Shown one piece after another: positions 32,951 to 45,689 of a DNA stretch of 64,000 nt. Below the pieces are notes generated by a model. It worked only from the letters and a program-made list of their open reading frames with translations. It was not told the DNA's origin and ran no database searches. The position numbers and the translations under genes are program-made. Source of the DNA: Reticulitermes speratus (taxonomy: Eukaryota; Arthropoda; Insecta; Blattodea; Rhinotermitidae). Each line of letters opens with the position of its first letter. The first letter of the stretch is position 1. The DNA lies in the NCBI GenBank assembly GCA_021186555.1, contig JAJKFL010000007.1, positions 30,913,827 to 30,977,826 of the forward strand, written 5' to 3'.

Positions 32951-33529
32951 TTAAAACCTTCCGTCTACGTTTGTATCGTCAACAAACCGCGTAGTTCCTA
33001 TTTACACTTGTATTTCCAAGCACAAGAACAACAACAATTTCTGTATTTCCGACTGTAATTAAAAACTGAAATTTATTATTTTGATTTCAGATTTTATACC
33101 TTCAAACTAGATCACAGTCAAGTCACTAATATAAATTACAAGGATTATTAAAAACAATTCTCCATAAAAAGACGCTCATAACCTACATACTACAAAGTTT
33201 CTCTACAGACATTCTACAATACTAATCTTTCAAACGGTCTGTATTGAAGAAAAGTAAACTAAAACGACGGATCTACTCTACAAATTATTAATATACATAT
33301 ATATACATATAACGATCGAGTACTTTACATACAATAACCTGAAACACAAACTGAACAAGGCTTACTGCTTGATCGATCTTTCAGTTTAAATGTGCCAAAT
33401 CTGAAGTAATGCGAATTAGAACTATCGATATATGCATACAAATGAAACACTGTTTTGTAGTGGTGTAATTACAGATTGCTAGTACTTGCTAGCTTCACTA
33501 TAGGCCAATGTAGACTATATTATTGACTT

Positions 33530-33874
33530 ATGAAGAAGATTAAATTAAGGAGCTGTTTTCAGCAATTTATGACCTACATGTCATCATACTGTAGACATTT
33601 CACAGATGCAGCACTGTTAGTGCATATCGATATGGCAGACACAAACAGGCTGTATGATGTTACTGAAGAGGCAGGACGTCTACGGTTGTCACAGCTGCCA
33701 GTTTCTTCTTTGGCCACCCAATTATTCTTCTCACCGACCAAGCTGGCTCAAACGGTAACGCGTTTGACTTGCATTCCTGAACTTGCCGGTTCTAACCTCG
33801 ACAGAATGGCATATTGTTTTGAAATTTATCGCTTTTACTCATTGTCTCCGGTTAAAGCCGGAAGAGCACCTTAA
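33530..33874 (+). other. Unassigned ORF, 114 codons
   Basis: The ORF begins MKKIKLRSCFQQFMTYMSS and ends SPVKAGRAP, in sequence between a Penelope fragment and repeat R4 copy 2. No motif is recognised and the composition is not distinctive. It may be chance, so it is listed only as an open frame. Confidence 0.15.
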
Positions 33875-33892
33875 GGTGTTCTACAGTCTTCA

Positions 33893-34440
33893 ACAACTTC
33901 CTGATTATTCACCGTCAGTCATTCGGAGCTACAGTCTGAGCCACTATCAGCGTTGTTAATAACAGCATGAATGGTACATGAACATAATTCTTCTAGCTGT
34001 CACTTTAACCATTCCGCTGTCACGTCTCATTATCTCTCCGTCTAACATGCTGTTATCATTTGTTGCTGTGCAAGTGGCTGCAGGAAGGCCTGAGAAGTTT
34101 ATCGGCTCTTAACAATGAAACACGTGACAGATAATTACAGTAGTACATTGCGACATATCGTGTGATTACTTGACTAAGGATATTCTTGGAAGCCTTGGTC
34201 TTTAAAATATTGATATTTCTGGAAGTATTATTTCGAAGCAATGCTATATTACTTATCCCTTTGTTATTTCTTTATTTCCTTAACTCTGCGTCTCTCACAT
34301 CCACGTCGTCTTTCTCTTCCGTTACTCACGCCACAGTTCTGTTTCTTCCATACTTAAACGTATTGTTTAACGGCGAAACAAACACGAGCGCTCAATCGCT
34401 TGTGTCGAATATGCACTTGTGTGTGTACATGTGAACATTT
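33893..34440 (+). repeat. Dispersed repeat R4, copy 2 (partial)
   Basis: It starts at TTCCTGATTATTCACCGTCAG and follows R4 copies 1 and 3 through GCAAGTGGCTGCAGG and TATTTCTGGAAGTATTATTT to about 34400. It lacks both insertions present in copy 1. Confidence 0.8.
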
Positions 34441-34783
34441 CTGTTATAATTGATAATTTTAATAATTTAATGAACTATATACCTGTTTATTAATAATATT
34501 AAAATGTTGTAATAAATAAGAGTTACATTCAAAAGCGGAAGTTTAATGTGTACGCAATTAGAGTAGAGTACAGTGTACAAAGTAGAATATTGAAAATAGT
34601 GTAGTAATGTTTTGCAAATATTTTTCACTCCGGATTCCAGTTGAATTTAGGAAAAGCTGTCGCATCCCCAGCCCTGTAGCACGCACAGCATTTACTAAAA
34701 ACACATGCGCTGCAACACGTTAGTCTTAATACAATATCACATTTCTGTCCTACCGAAGTCGCTGTAGAATAGTGCTGCGGAAC

Positions 34784-35014
34784 TCATTTGGCACTTTGAC
34801 ACGGAATTATTTCCCACTTGTTTAGTTTGCAGTTTCCATTAATATCGAGGCTTTTCATGCTATTTACAAATTCGTCTTCTGTGTATTTTGTGCTGAAATA
34901 TTCTGTAATATCGATTCTCACTTCTTCGTATGTAGCTTCAATTTTTTTACAATTTTTTCCCCTCTCCTCTCTATTTACAAACCGCATATGTGTGTCATCT
35001 TTCGGATGATGCAT
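34784..35014 (-). other. ORF with an EF-hand-like loop
   Basis: 76 codons. Near the C terminus, DINGNCKLNKWE fits the 12-residue EF-hand spacing (D1, N3, N5, K7, N9, E12) with Cys in place of the usual Gly at position 6. It is preceded by an amphipathic EYFSTKYTEDEFVNSMKSL. It could be an exon fragment or a chance match; no splice sites were assigned. Confidence 0.2.
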
Positions 35015-35324
35015 TTTATACGTTTTTTTAGTATTTTTCTAGTTATCCAATCGATGTTTGTATTTCCTGTATTTTCCAGCTTATTATACGAAAACACTGT
35101 CTAATTCTCCAATTCCTAATAATTTTGTTATTATTATTTCTACTATTAACTGCAGCAGTAATGTTAATAGTATTGGCAGGATTAACAGATCATCATACAA
35201 TATGCCATCACACATACCGTTAGTAAGTCTGTTTGCATACTAAATGACAGAAAAAACAAATAACATGTCATGGTTCTGTTACAGGGCGTGCAGTGTGACG
35301 TAGCTGTGTTCGCGAACAGAGAAT

Positions 35325-38300
35325 TTTAGGAATGACTGGTCTGAGGATAGAAAAACAGCGATATAGACTGAGGTGGATGTTTTGGTACTGAAACATTACA
35401 CTGACATGTCTTTATTTACAATGTCAGGTCTGAGGAAAGAAAACAAGCGATATAGACTGAGGTGGATGTTTTGGTACTGACACATACACTGACTGTCTTC
35501 ATTACAAAGAGTGGTCTGAGGACAGGAAAACACGCGATATATACTTAGGTGGATGATTTCGTACCGAAACATACACTGACATGTCTTTATTACAATGACT
35601 GGTCTGAGGATAGAAAAACAGCGATATAGACTGAGATGGATGTTTTCGTACAGACACATACACTGACATGTCTTTATTACAAAGATGGTCTGAGGATAGA
35701 AAACCAGCGATATGTACTGAGATGGATGTATTGGTACTAACACATACACTGACATGTCTTTAATACAAACTGGTCTGAGGATAGAAAAAACGCGATATAG
35801 ACTGAGGTGGATGTTTTGGTACTGACACATACACTGCAATGTCTTTAATACAATGATTGGTCTGAGGACAGAAAAACAGCGATATAGAGTGAGGTGGATG
35901 TTTTGGTACTGAACACATACAATGACATGTCTTTATTACAATGACTGTTCTGAGGATAGGAAAACAGCGCCATATGCTGAGGTGGATGTGTTGGTACTGA
36001 AACATACACTGACGTGTCTTTATTAAAATGACTGGTCTGAGGATAGAAAAACAGCGATATAGACTGAGGTGGATGTTTTGGTACTGACACATACACTCAC
36101 ATGTCTTTATTACAATAACTGGTCCGAGGATAGGAAAACTGCGATATAGACTGAGGTGGATGTTTTGGTACTGAAACATACAATGACAAGTTCTGAGGAT
36201 AGTAAAACAGCGATATAGATTAAGGTGGATGTTTTGGTACTGACACATACAATGACTGGTCTGAGGATAGTAAAAAGCGATATAGACTAAGGTGGATATT
36301 TTGGTACTGACACATTCATAACATGTCTTTATTACAATGACTGGTCTGAGGATAGTAAAACAGCGATATAGACTAAGGTGGATGTTTTGGTACTGACACA
36401 TACACTGACATGTCTTTATTACAATGACTGGTCTGAGGATAGGAAAAGAGCGATATAGACTAAGGTGGATGTTTTGGTACTGACACATACACTGACATGT
36501 CTTTATTACAATGACTGGTCTGAGGATAGTAAAACAGCGATATAGACTAAGGTGGATATTTTGGTATTGACCAATACACTGACATGCCTTTATTACAATG
36601 ACTGGTCTGAGGATATAAAACAGCGATATAGACTAAGGTGGATGTTTTGGTACTGACACATACACTGACATGTCTATTACGATGACTGATCTGAGGATAG
36701 GAAAACAGCGATATAGACAGAGGTGGATGTTTTGGTTCTGACACATACACTGACATGTCTTTATTCAATGACTGGTCTGAGATAGGAAAACAGCGATATA
36801 GACTAAGGTGGATGTTTGGGTACTGACACATACACTGACATGTCTTTATTCAATGACTGGTCTGAGGATATTACAACAGCGATATAGACTGAAGTGGATG
36901 TTTTGGCACTTAAACATACACTGACATGTCTTTATTACAATGACTGGTATGAGGATAGGAAACTGCGATATAGACTGAGATGGATGTTTTGGTACTGACA
37001 CATTACACTGACATGACTTGATTACAATGACAGGTCTGAGGATAGGAAAACAGCGATATAGACTGAGGTGGATGTTTCGTTACTGACACATACACTGACA
37101 TTTCTTTATTACAATGACTGGTCTGAGGATAGGAAAACAGCGTTATAGACTGAGGTGGATATTTTCGTACTGACACATACAATGACTGGTCTGAGGATAC
37201 TAAAACAGCGATATAGACTAAGGTGGATATTTTGGTACTGACACATACACCGACATGTCTTTATTACAATGACTGGTCTGAGGATAGTAAAACAGCGATA
37301 AAGACTGAGGTGGAAGTTTTGGTACTGACACATACACTGACATGTCTTTATTCAATGACTGGTTTGAGGATAGTAAAACAGCGATAAAGACTGAGGTGGA
37401 TGTTTTGGTACTGACACATACACTGACATGTCTTTATTTACAATGACTGGTCTGAGGATAGTTAAAACAGCGATATAGACTAAGGTGGATGATTTGGTAC
37501 TGACACATACCCTGACATGTCTTTATTACAATGACTGGTGTGAGGATATTAAAACAGCGATATATGCTAAGGTGGTTATTTTGGTGCTGACATATACACT
37601 GATATGTATTTATTACAATGACTGGTTTGAAGATAGTGAAAGAGCGATATAGACGAAGGTGGATATTTTGATACTGACACATACACTGACATGTCTTTAT
37701 TACAATGACTTGTCTGAGGATTATAAAACAGCGATAAAGACTGAGGTGGATATTTTGGTACTGACACATACACTGACATGCCTTTATTACAATGACTGGT
37801 CTGTGGATAGGATAACAGCGATTTAGACTGAGGTGGATGTTTTGGTACTGACACATACACTAACATGTCTTAATTAAATTGAATTGTCTGAGGATAGGAG
37901 AACAGCGATATAGAATGAGGTGGATGTTTTGGCACTTAAACATACACTGACATGTCTTTATTACAATGACTGGTCTGAGAATAGGAAATCAGCGATAAAG
38001 ACTGGGGTTGATGTTTTGGTACTGACACATACACTGACATGTCTTTATTATAATGACTGGTCTGAGGATAGTAGAACAGCGATATAGACTGAAGTGGATG
38101 TTTTTGCACTTAAACATACACTGACTTGTCTTTATTACAATGACTGGTCTGAGGATAGGTAGTCAGCGATATAGACTGAGGTGGATGTTTTGGTACTGAC
38201 ACATACACTGACATGTCTTTATTATAATGACTTGTCTGAGGTTAGGAAAACAGCGATATACACTGAGGTGGATGTTTTGGTACTGACACATACACTGACA

Positions 38301-41300
38301 TGTCTTTATTACTATGACTGGTCTGAGGATAGGAAAACAGCAATATAGACTAAGGTGGATGTTTTGGCACTTTTATTTACACTGACATGTCTTTAATACA
38401 ATGACTGTTCAGAGGATAGGAAATCAGCGATAAAGGCTGAGGTGGTTGTTTTGGTACTGACACATACACTGACATGTCTTTGTTCAGTGACTGGTCTGAG
38501 GATAGTAAAACAGCGATATAGGCTGAGGTGGATGTTTTGGTACTGACTCATACACTGACATGCCTTTATTACAATGACTGGTCTGAAGATAGTAAAACAG
38601 CAATAAAGACTGAGGTGGATATTTTGGTACCGACACATACACCGACATGTCTTTACTCAATTACTTGTCTGAGGATAGTAAAACAGCGATAAAGACTGAT
38701 TTGGATGTTTTGGTACTTACACATACACTGACATGTCTTTATTACAATGACTGGTCTGAGGATAGGAAAACAGCGATATAGACTTAGGTGGATGTTTTGG
38801 TACTGACACATACACTGACATGTCTTTATTCAATGACTAGTCTGAGGAGAGTAAAACAGCGATAAAGACTGAGGTGGATGTTTTGGTACTGACAAATACA
38901 CTGACATGTATTTATTACAAATACTGGTCAGAGGATAGGAAATCAGCGATAAAGACTGAGGTGGTTGTTTTGGTACTGACACATACACTGACATGTCTTT
39001 GTTACAATGACTGGTCTGAGGATAGTAAAACAGCGATATAGGCTGAGGTGGATGTTTTGGTACTGACACATACACTGACATGTGTTTATTACAATGACTG
39101 CTCTGAGGATAGTAAAACAGCAATAAAGACTGAGGTGGATATTTTGTTCCGACACATACACTGACATGCCTTTATTACAATGACTGGTCTGAGGATAGTA
39201 AAACAGCGATATAGGCTGAGGTAGATGTTTGGTACTGACACATACACTGACATGTCTTTGTTACTATTACTGGTCTGAGGATAGGAAAACAGCGATATAG
39301 ACTGCGGTGGATGTTTTGTTCCGACACATACACTGACATGTCTTTGTTACAATGGCTGGTCTGAGGATAGTAAAACAGCGATATAGGCTGAGTTGGATGT
39401 TTGGTACTGACACATACACTGACATGTTTTTATTACTATGACTGGTCTGAGGATAGGAAAACAGCGATATAGACTGAGGTGGATGTTTTAGTACTGACAC
39501 ATACACTGACATGTGTTTATTACAACGACTGTTGTGAGGATAGTAAAACAGCGATATATACTAAGGTGGTTATTTTGGTACTGACATATACTCTGACATG
39601 TCTTTATTACAATGACTGGTTTGAGGATAGTAAAACAGCGTTATAGACTAAGGTGGATATTTTGATACTGACACATACACTGACATGTCTTTATTACAAT
39701 GACTGGTCTGAGGATAGTAAAACAGCGATAAAGACTGAGGTGGATATTTTGGTACTGACACATACACTGACATGCCTTTATTACAATGACTGGTCTGTGG
39801 ATAGGATAACAGCGATTTAGACTGAGGTGGATATTTTGGTACTGACACATACACTGACATGTCTTAATTACAATGACTGGTCTGAGGATAGGAGAACAGC
39901 TATATAGAGTGAGGTGGATGTTTTGGCACTTAAACATACACTGACATATCTTTATTACAATGACTGGTCTGAGAATAGGAAATCAGCGATATAGACTGAG
40001 GTGGATGTTTTGGTACTGACACATACACTGACATGTCTTTATTACAATGACTGATCTGAGTATAGGAGAACAGCGATATAGACTGAAGTGGATGTTTTGG
40101 CACTTAAACATGCACTGACTTGTCTTTATTACAATGACTGGTCTGAGGATAGGGAGTCAGCGATATAGACTGAGGTGGATGTTTTGGTACTGACACATAC
40201 ACTGACATGTGTTTATTACAATGACTGCTCTGAGGATAGTAAAACAGCAATAAAGACTGAGGTGGATATTTTGTTCCGACACATACACTGACATGCCTTT
40301 ATTACAATGACTGGTCTGAGGATAGTAAAACAGCGATATAGGCTGAGGTAGATGTTTGGTACTGACACATACACTGACATGTCTTTGTTACTATTACTGG
40401 TCTGAGGATAGGAAAACAGCGATATAGACTGCGGTGGATGTTTTGTTCCGACACATACACTGACATGTCTTTGTTACAATGGCTGGTCTGAGGATAGTAA
40501 AACAGCGATATAGGCTGAGTTGGATGTTTGGTACTGACACATACACTGACATGTTTTTATTACTATGACTGGTCTGAGGATAGGAAAACAGCGATATAGA
40601 CTGAGGTGGATGTTTTAGTACTGACACATACACTGACATGTGTTTATTACAACGACTGTTGTGAGGATAGTAAAACAGCGATATATACTAAGGTGGTTAT
40701 TTTGGTACTGACATATACTCTGACATGTCTTTATTACAATGACTGGTTTGAGGATAGTAAAACAGCGTTATAGACTAAGGTGGATATTTTGATACTGACA
40801 CATACACTGACATGTCTTTATTACAATGACTGGTCTGAGGATAGTAAAACAGCGATAAAGACTGAGGTGGATATTTTGGTACTGACACATACACTGACAT
40901 GCCTTTATTACAATGACTGGTCTGTGGATAGGATAACAGCGATTTAGACTGAGGTGGATATTTTGGTACTGACACATACACTGACATGTCTTAATTACAA
41001 TGACTGGTCTGAGGATAGGAGAACAGCTATATAGAGTGAGGTGGATGTTTTGGCACTTAAACATACACTGACATATCTTTATTACAATGACTGGTCTGAG
41101 AATAGGAAATCAGCGATATAGACTGAGGTGGATGTTTTGGTACTGACACATACACTGACATGTCTTTATTACAATGACTGATCTGAGTATAGGAGAACAG
41201 CGATATAGACTGAAGTGGATGTTTTGGCACTTAAACATGCACTGACTTGTCTTTATTACAATGACTGGTCTGAGGATAGGGAGTCAGCGATATAGACTGA

Positions 41301-42390
41301 GGTGGATGTTTTGGTACTGACACATACACTGATATGTCTTTATTACAATGACTGGTCTGAGGTTAGGAAAACAGCGATACACACTGAGGTGGATGTTTTG
41401 GTACTGACACATACACTGACATGTCTTTATTACTATGACTGATCTGAGGATAGGAAAACAGCAATATAGACTGAGGTGGATATTTTGGTACTGACACATA
41501 CACTGATATGTCTTTATTACAATGACTGGTCTGAGGTTAGGAAAACAGCGATACACACTGAGGTGGATGTTTTGGTACTGACACATACACTGACATGTCT
41601 TTATTACTATGACTGATCTGAGGATAGGAAAACAGCAATATAGACTGAGGTGGATGTTTTGGTACTTTTATTTACACTCACATGTCTTTAATACAATGAC
41701 TGGTCAGAGGATAGGAAATCAGCGATAAAACTGAGGTGGTTGTTTTTGTACTGACTCATACACTGACATGTCTTTATTACAATGACTGGTCTGAGGATAG
41801 TAAAACAGCGATAAAGACTGAGGTGGATATTTTGGTACTGACACATACACTGACATGTCTTTATTCAATTACTTGTCTGAGGATTGTAAAACAGCGATAA
41901 AGACTGTGTTGGAAGTTTTGGTACTGACACATTCACTGACATGTCTTTGTTACAATGACTGGTCTGAGGATAGGAAAACAGCGATATAGACTGAGGTGGA
42001 TGTGTTTGTAATGACACATAAAGTGACATGTCTTTATTACAATGACTGCTCTGAGTGTAGGAAAATAGCGTTATATTCTGAGGTGGATGTTTTGGTACTG
42101 ACACATACACTGACATGTCTCTATTACAATGACTGGTCTGAGGATAGGAAAACTGCGATATAGACTGAGGTGGATGTTTTTTTACTGACACATACACTGA
42201 CATGTCTTTATTACAATGACTGGTCTGAGGATAGGAAAACAGCGATATAGACTGAGGTGGATGTTTTTTTACTGACACATACACTGACATGTCTTTATTA
42301 AATTACTGGTCTGAGGATAGGAAAACAGCGATATAGACTGAGGTGGATGTTTTGGTACTAAAACATACACTGACATGTCTTTATTACGAA
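35325..42390 (-). repeat. 87-bp minisatellite, array 2 (about 81 units)
   Basis: Same unit and same entry sequence (TTTTAGGAATGACTGGTCTG) as array 1. It extends over 7.07 kb and is more decayed, with single-base indels that break the 29-residue frames into many short ORFs. It contains exact larger duplications (see 39045-41331) and a two-unit duplication at about 41330-41640. Confidence 0.97.
39045..41331. repeat. Exact 1127-bp higher-order duplication in array 2
   Basis: Sequence from about 39045 recurs 1127 bases later (13 monomers) with no difference noticed, including private variants such as GTTCCGACACATACAC and GGATAACAGCGATTTAGAC. Overall divergence between monomers is much higher, so this step is very recent. 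Confidence 0.92.
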
Positions 42391-42409
42391 CGTTATTATT
42401 TAAACGTAC

Positions 42410-43560
42410 AAAGTTAATAATGTCTTTCAAAATCAACTACTCAGTAAAGATAATTCTTATAAAGAAAAACCCACTTTAAAGCAAAAATTATTTTGCAATT
42501 GTAACAATAACTGAAATTTCTCAAATCACCTTAGAAATTCGGCACCATATTCACAACATAGACAGTACCAAGAAAGTACTATACAGAAGAGGAAAATTTT
42601 ACGTATCAACAGAATACAAAATTATTACATACATTAAGGAACAAGGAATAGTTACAATCGTAATAACCAAAACACCTTAAGAACTCCATCTTAAGAGTCT
42701 TATCCCAAATAGACCAGTAAGTTCCAGTACATTCACCCTCTCCCAGTACCCACCAATCCATCCGTTTTTATACAATAAAAATCATCCTTTCATCTATGTG
42801 TATCACTTCAAGTCCCTTTTATACTCACATTCCTTAGCACGAGAAGAATATTAATTTGTATATCTCCCACTCTGTGTCAATAAATGAAACCATTATTTTG
42901 ATTTCAGTTCTAATACTTTCAACAGCAGATCACAGTAAAGTCACTAATATACAAAGGATTATTCTAAACATTAAGAATCTTCACATCTGACATAACTTTT
43001 TAACAAATTTATCTATCTTCAATGAATTCATTTTACCTTTTAATTTCAATCTCGAGATTCACTATTAAAAGAAACTAATAGCCTGAAAATTACGAAATTG
43101 CTTCACAGGCACTTTATAACACTAATCCTCTTACCAGTATGTACCCCAAAACAGAATACTTTAAAAGAATATATTTGATTTTCAAGGACACCAAAAAGTA
43201 AAACTGTATACATTAAGCAAGTACTTCACATAAAATTAACCTTAATCTGTTAAAAATATAACTTCAAAACAGCTAGAATACGTACAAATTCAAAATTTGT
43301 ATCAATAAGATAAACTCTTATGTATTTTTACCTTTATCTAAATATGAGATATTTTTATAGAACTTTGTATTGCCAATATAATCCCACTTATTTTGTACAT
43401 AATGTATATTACCTGAAAATGACCAGATCGGCCGAAACATGTGGTAATGAAAACTAAATTCAGAAAACAATGAAATGATAGTTTTGAATGACTAGATATT
43501 TGAATAGTAGATTATTTCAATCATTTATAATTGGTAATATAAATATGTATAATAATAAAT
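42410..43560 (+). mobile_element. Penelope-like retroelement fragment B
   Basis: LEIRHHIHNIDSTKKVLY near 42530-42590 corresponds to the last conserved part of the GIY-YIG domain seen in fragment A. Downstream sequence matches fragment A on both sides of its piggyBac insertion. A degenerate hammerhead lies at 43411-43449: stem I AUUACC/GGUAAU perfect, CUGAAAA instead of CUGANGA, GAAA, ACAUGU. It directly abuts the end of minisatellite 2. Confidence 0.65.
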
Positions 43561-44285
43561 CCAGCTAACCGTGTGGGGCAGTGTGAGTCTTCATATGCTA
43601 ACAGTTGCACAGCTAGTCACGAACGTCCTCGTACTTTATACAACTTAAGTTTAGTTACCACTGTCAAAAGGACCAGCTACTGATACCTATTCTGAGCCAG
43701 CTTCATCCAGTCCACTAGTCCCACCGTCTCTCAGAAGTCCATTTTGATATCACTGTGCAATCTTTCAATAAAGGCACAGTAAGACCAAGTTGTGTCACAA
43801 AGCATTACTGCCTGAAGGCATATATGGTGAGGACGCACAGTGCCACTCACTGTAGACGTCTGGATTACAGCAAGTACACAGCTTCACACTTAGACCCGCT
43901 CCGTTCCCACAGAAATGTCCCTCTGTGCACATTGGTGAAGACTTTGTGCTGGCTGTACACACATTGTGAACAAAGCAGTATGCGTCAATTGCTGGCTGAG
44001 CTATGGAAAGGTTTTAGAGAGACGGGATACTGCAGTCGGTGTAACGTGTAGGTTACTGTTTGGGCGACCGAGGGATCATGTTTCGATTCCCGGCCTTTGC
44101 AGGATGTTTTTGTCTTCTCGAAATCATCAGTTCCGGAACTGGGGTAACCAATTCAACTTTTGCCGGGGTTCTTTTTCCGGAGGTAAGGCGGCCGGGGTTG
44201 TAAACTTAATATTATTTCCATTTAGAGCCAGTGTTAAGAATGCGTGGAGCTACTCCTCAACTCTCCCACATAGATTTTTACTGGG
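43560..44285 (+). repeat. Duplicated block D, copy 2
   Basis: A copy of 12480-13260. Its ORF 43755-44051 (98 codons, FNKGTVRPSCVTKHYCLK then RSHRNVPLCTLVKT) matches the 92-codon frame of copy 1 apart from in-frame length differences, and it stays open further. The tRNA-like 3' half follows at about 44055-44100. Confidence 0.8.
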
Positions 44286-44394
44286 ATAAATTCTGCAAGC
44301 AAGTGCCAAAACAAAACCTCACACAAGCTTTAATAATTTCAACGGTCACATGAAATGTGCCAAAATTTAAATCTCAGTCTTATACATTTTCCTT

Positions 44395-45480
44395 AAAATA
44401 TGTCGTTTTTAACATGAATCAGTTAAACGCTAAAGCTGTCACAATATCAATATGTCAATTACAGTGTCACTGTCAGTACGATGGCTGCACATGTGACTTG
44501 AAGTTTTCCATCAAGACCAAGATATTGTCTTCTAGACAGGGGCAGCAGATTTTTCTGAGGTTTCAGTGATTTTACTCAGTGTTGTCTTTTAAATCACGAA
44601 AATTACCTTAAGGTATTCCAGGATCTGTAACATCATTTCGGATTATTCACCGTCAAGTCATTCGGAGCTACAGGCTGGGCCACTATCAGCGTCGTTAAAT
44701 AAAGCATGAATCTTAACGAAACATATTTATTCTCAGGCACACCTCAGTACTTTCCCTGTAATGTATCTTTATTGCAATGTGTAATAACGCTGTTATCACG
44801 TTACATTGCAAGTGGCTGCAGGTAGGACTGAAAAACGTGTTGGCTCTGTCTATGGAACACTTGACACATATTCATACAAGTAGCTTGCGATGTATTTTGT
44901 GATTGTTTGAACGTAGGAATATTCTTAGAAGCCTCCGCCTGTAAAATATTGTTATTTCTATAAATATTATTTCCAAGCCATGCTACGTATTTACCTTTTA
45001 TATCCTTGTTCCTTTTTCCATGTTACATCCACGTTTCCGCAGCCTTGAGGCTCATTGTGCAACCGTATGATGAAGATGATTAATTTTTTTCGCTTTTCCT
45101 TGTAATGCAGCATCGATAGAAAGGAATTGACTGGGGAAAACCGAGGTACGTGAGGAAAAACATGTCCAAGGGCCAATTTGTCCACAACAAATCTTACATG
45201 GACTGACCCGGCCTCCGCAATGAGACGCCGGCGAATAACCGCCTGAGCAATGACACGGCCCTAAAGTTATGTTACCCAACATCACAGTATAAACGACAGT
45301 GTAAGTCCTTAGACTCCGTCACTAATCGAAAGCTGATAAACACGACAGGTGTCATGGCTTACCTCAGTATCATAAGATAGTAAAGTGCAGAATGTCACGA
45401 CTGTACCTTCCCCTCCAATCCTGTTTCTATGCTCTCCTGCCCAATTCTTTATTCACAGTAATTTTGTCACTTCTCATTGA
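44395..45480 (+). repeat. Dispersed repeat R4, copy 3
   Basis: The least interrupted copy. It lacks the hAT MITE, the foldback element and the TG run of copy 1, so it serves as the empty-site reference. A GC-richer insert lies at about 45040-45260. Confidence 0.75.
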
Positions 45481-45689
45481 CGCACTCTATCAATCACAAT
45501 TGACTCATCGTCATCCAACAAACAAACATCAGTTAATGTTAATGCAGCACTGAATGTCTTAAACTCGACTTCACATTACAGTCGGCATTACTGTTCCCAA
45601 AGTAACAGTACGCGGAACGCCATGACAGCACTTTATTTGCAAAACTCTGAACACAGACTGTGCACCGGTGGCAGTGCGACACGTTCGTG

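Larger units (their letters stand above)
31060..33480 (+). mobile_element. Penelope-like retroelement fragment A (split by piggyBac)
   Basis: 31060-31578 and 32955-33480 are two parts of one element, as shown by alignment with the uninterrupted fragment B (42410-43560). The first part encodes the GIY-YIG endonuclease tail; the second is 3' sequence sharing TTTTGATTTCAG and AGTCACTAATATA with fragment B. The reverse transcriptase is absent. Confidence 0.75.

Noticed and set aside
35396-42290. Many minus-strand ORFs with CQCMCQYQNIHLSLYRCF repeats
   Set aside because: They are translations of the decayed 87-bp array, broken by indels and open in more than one frame.
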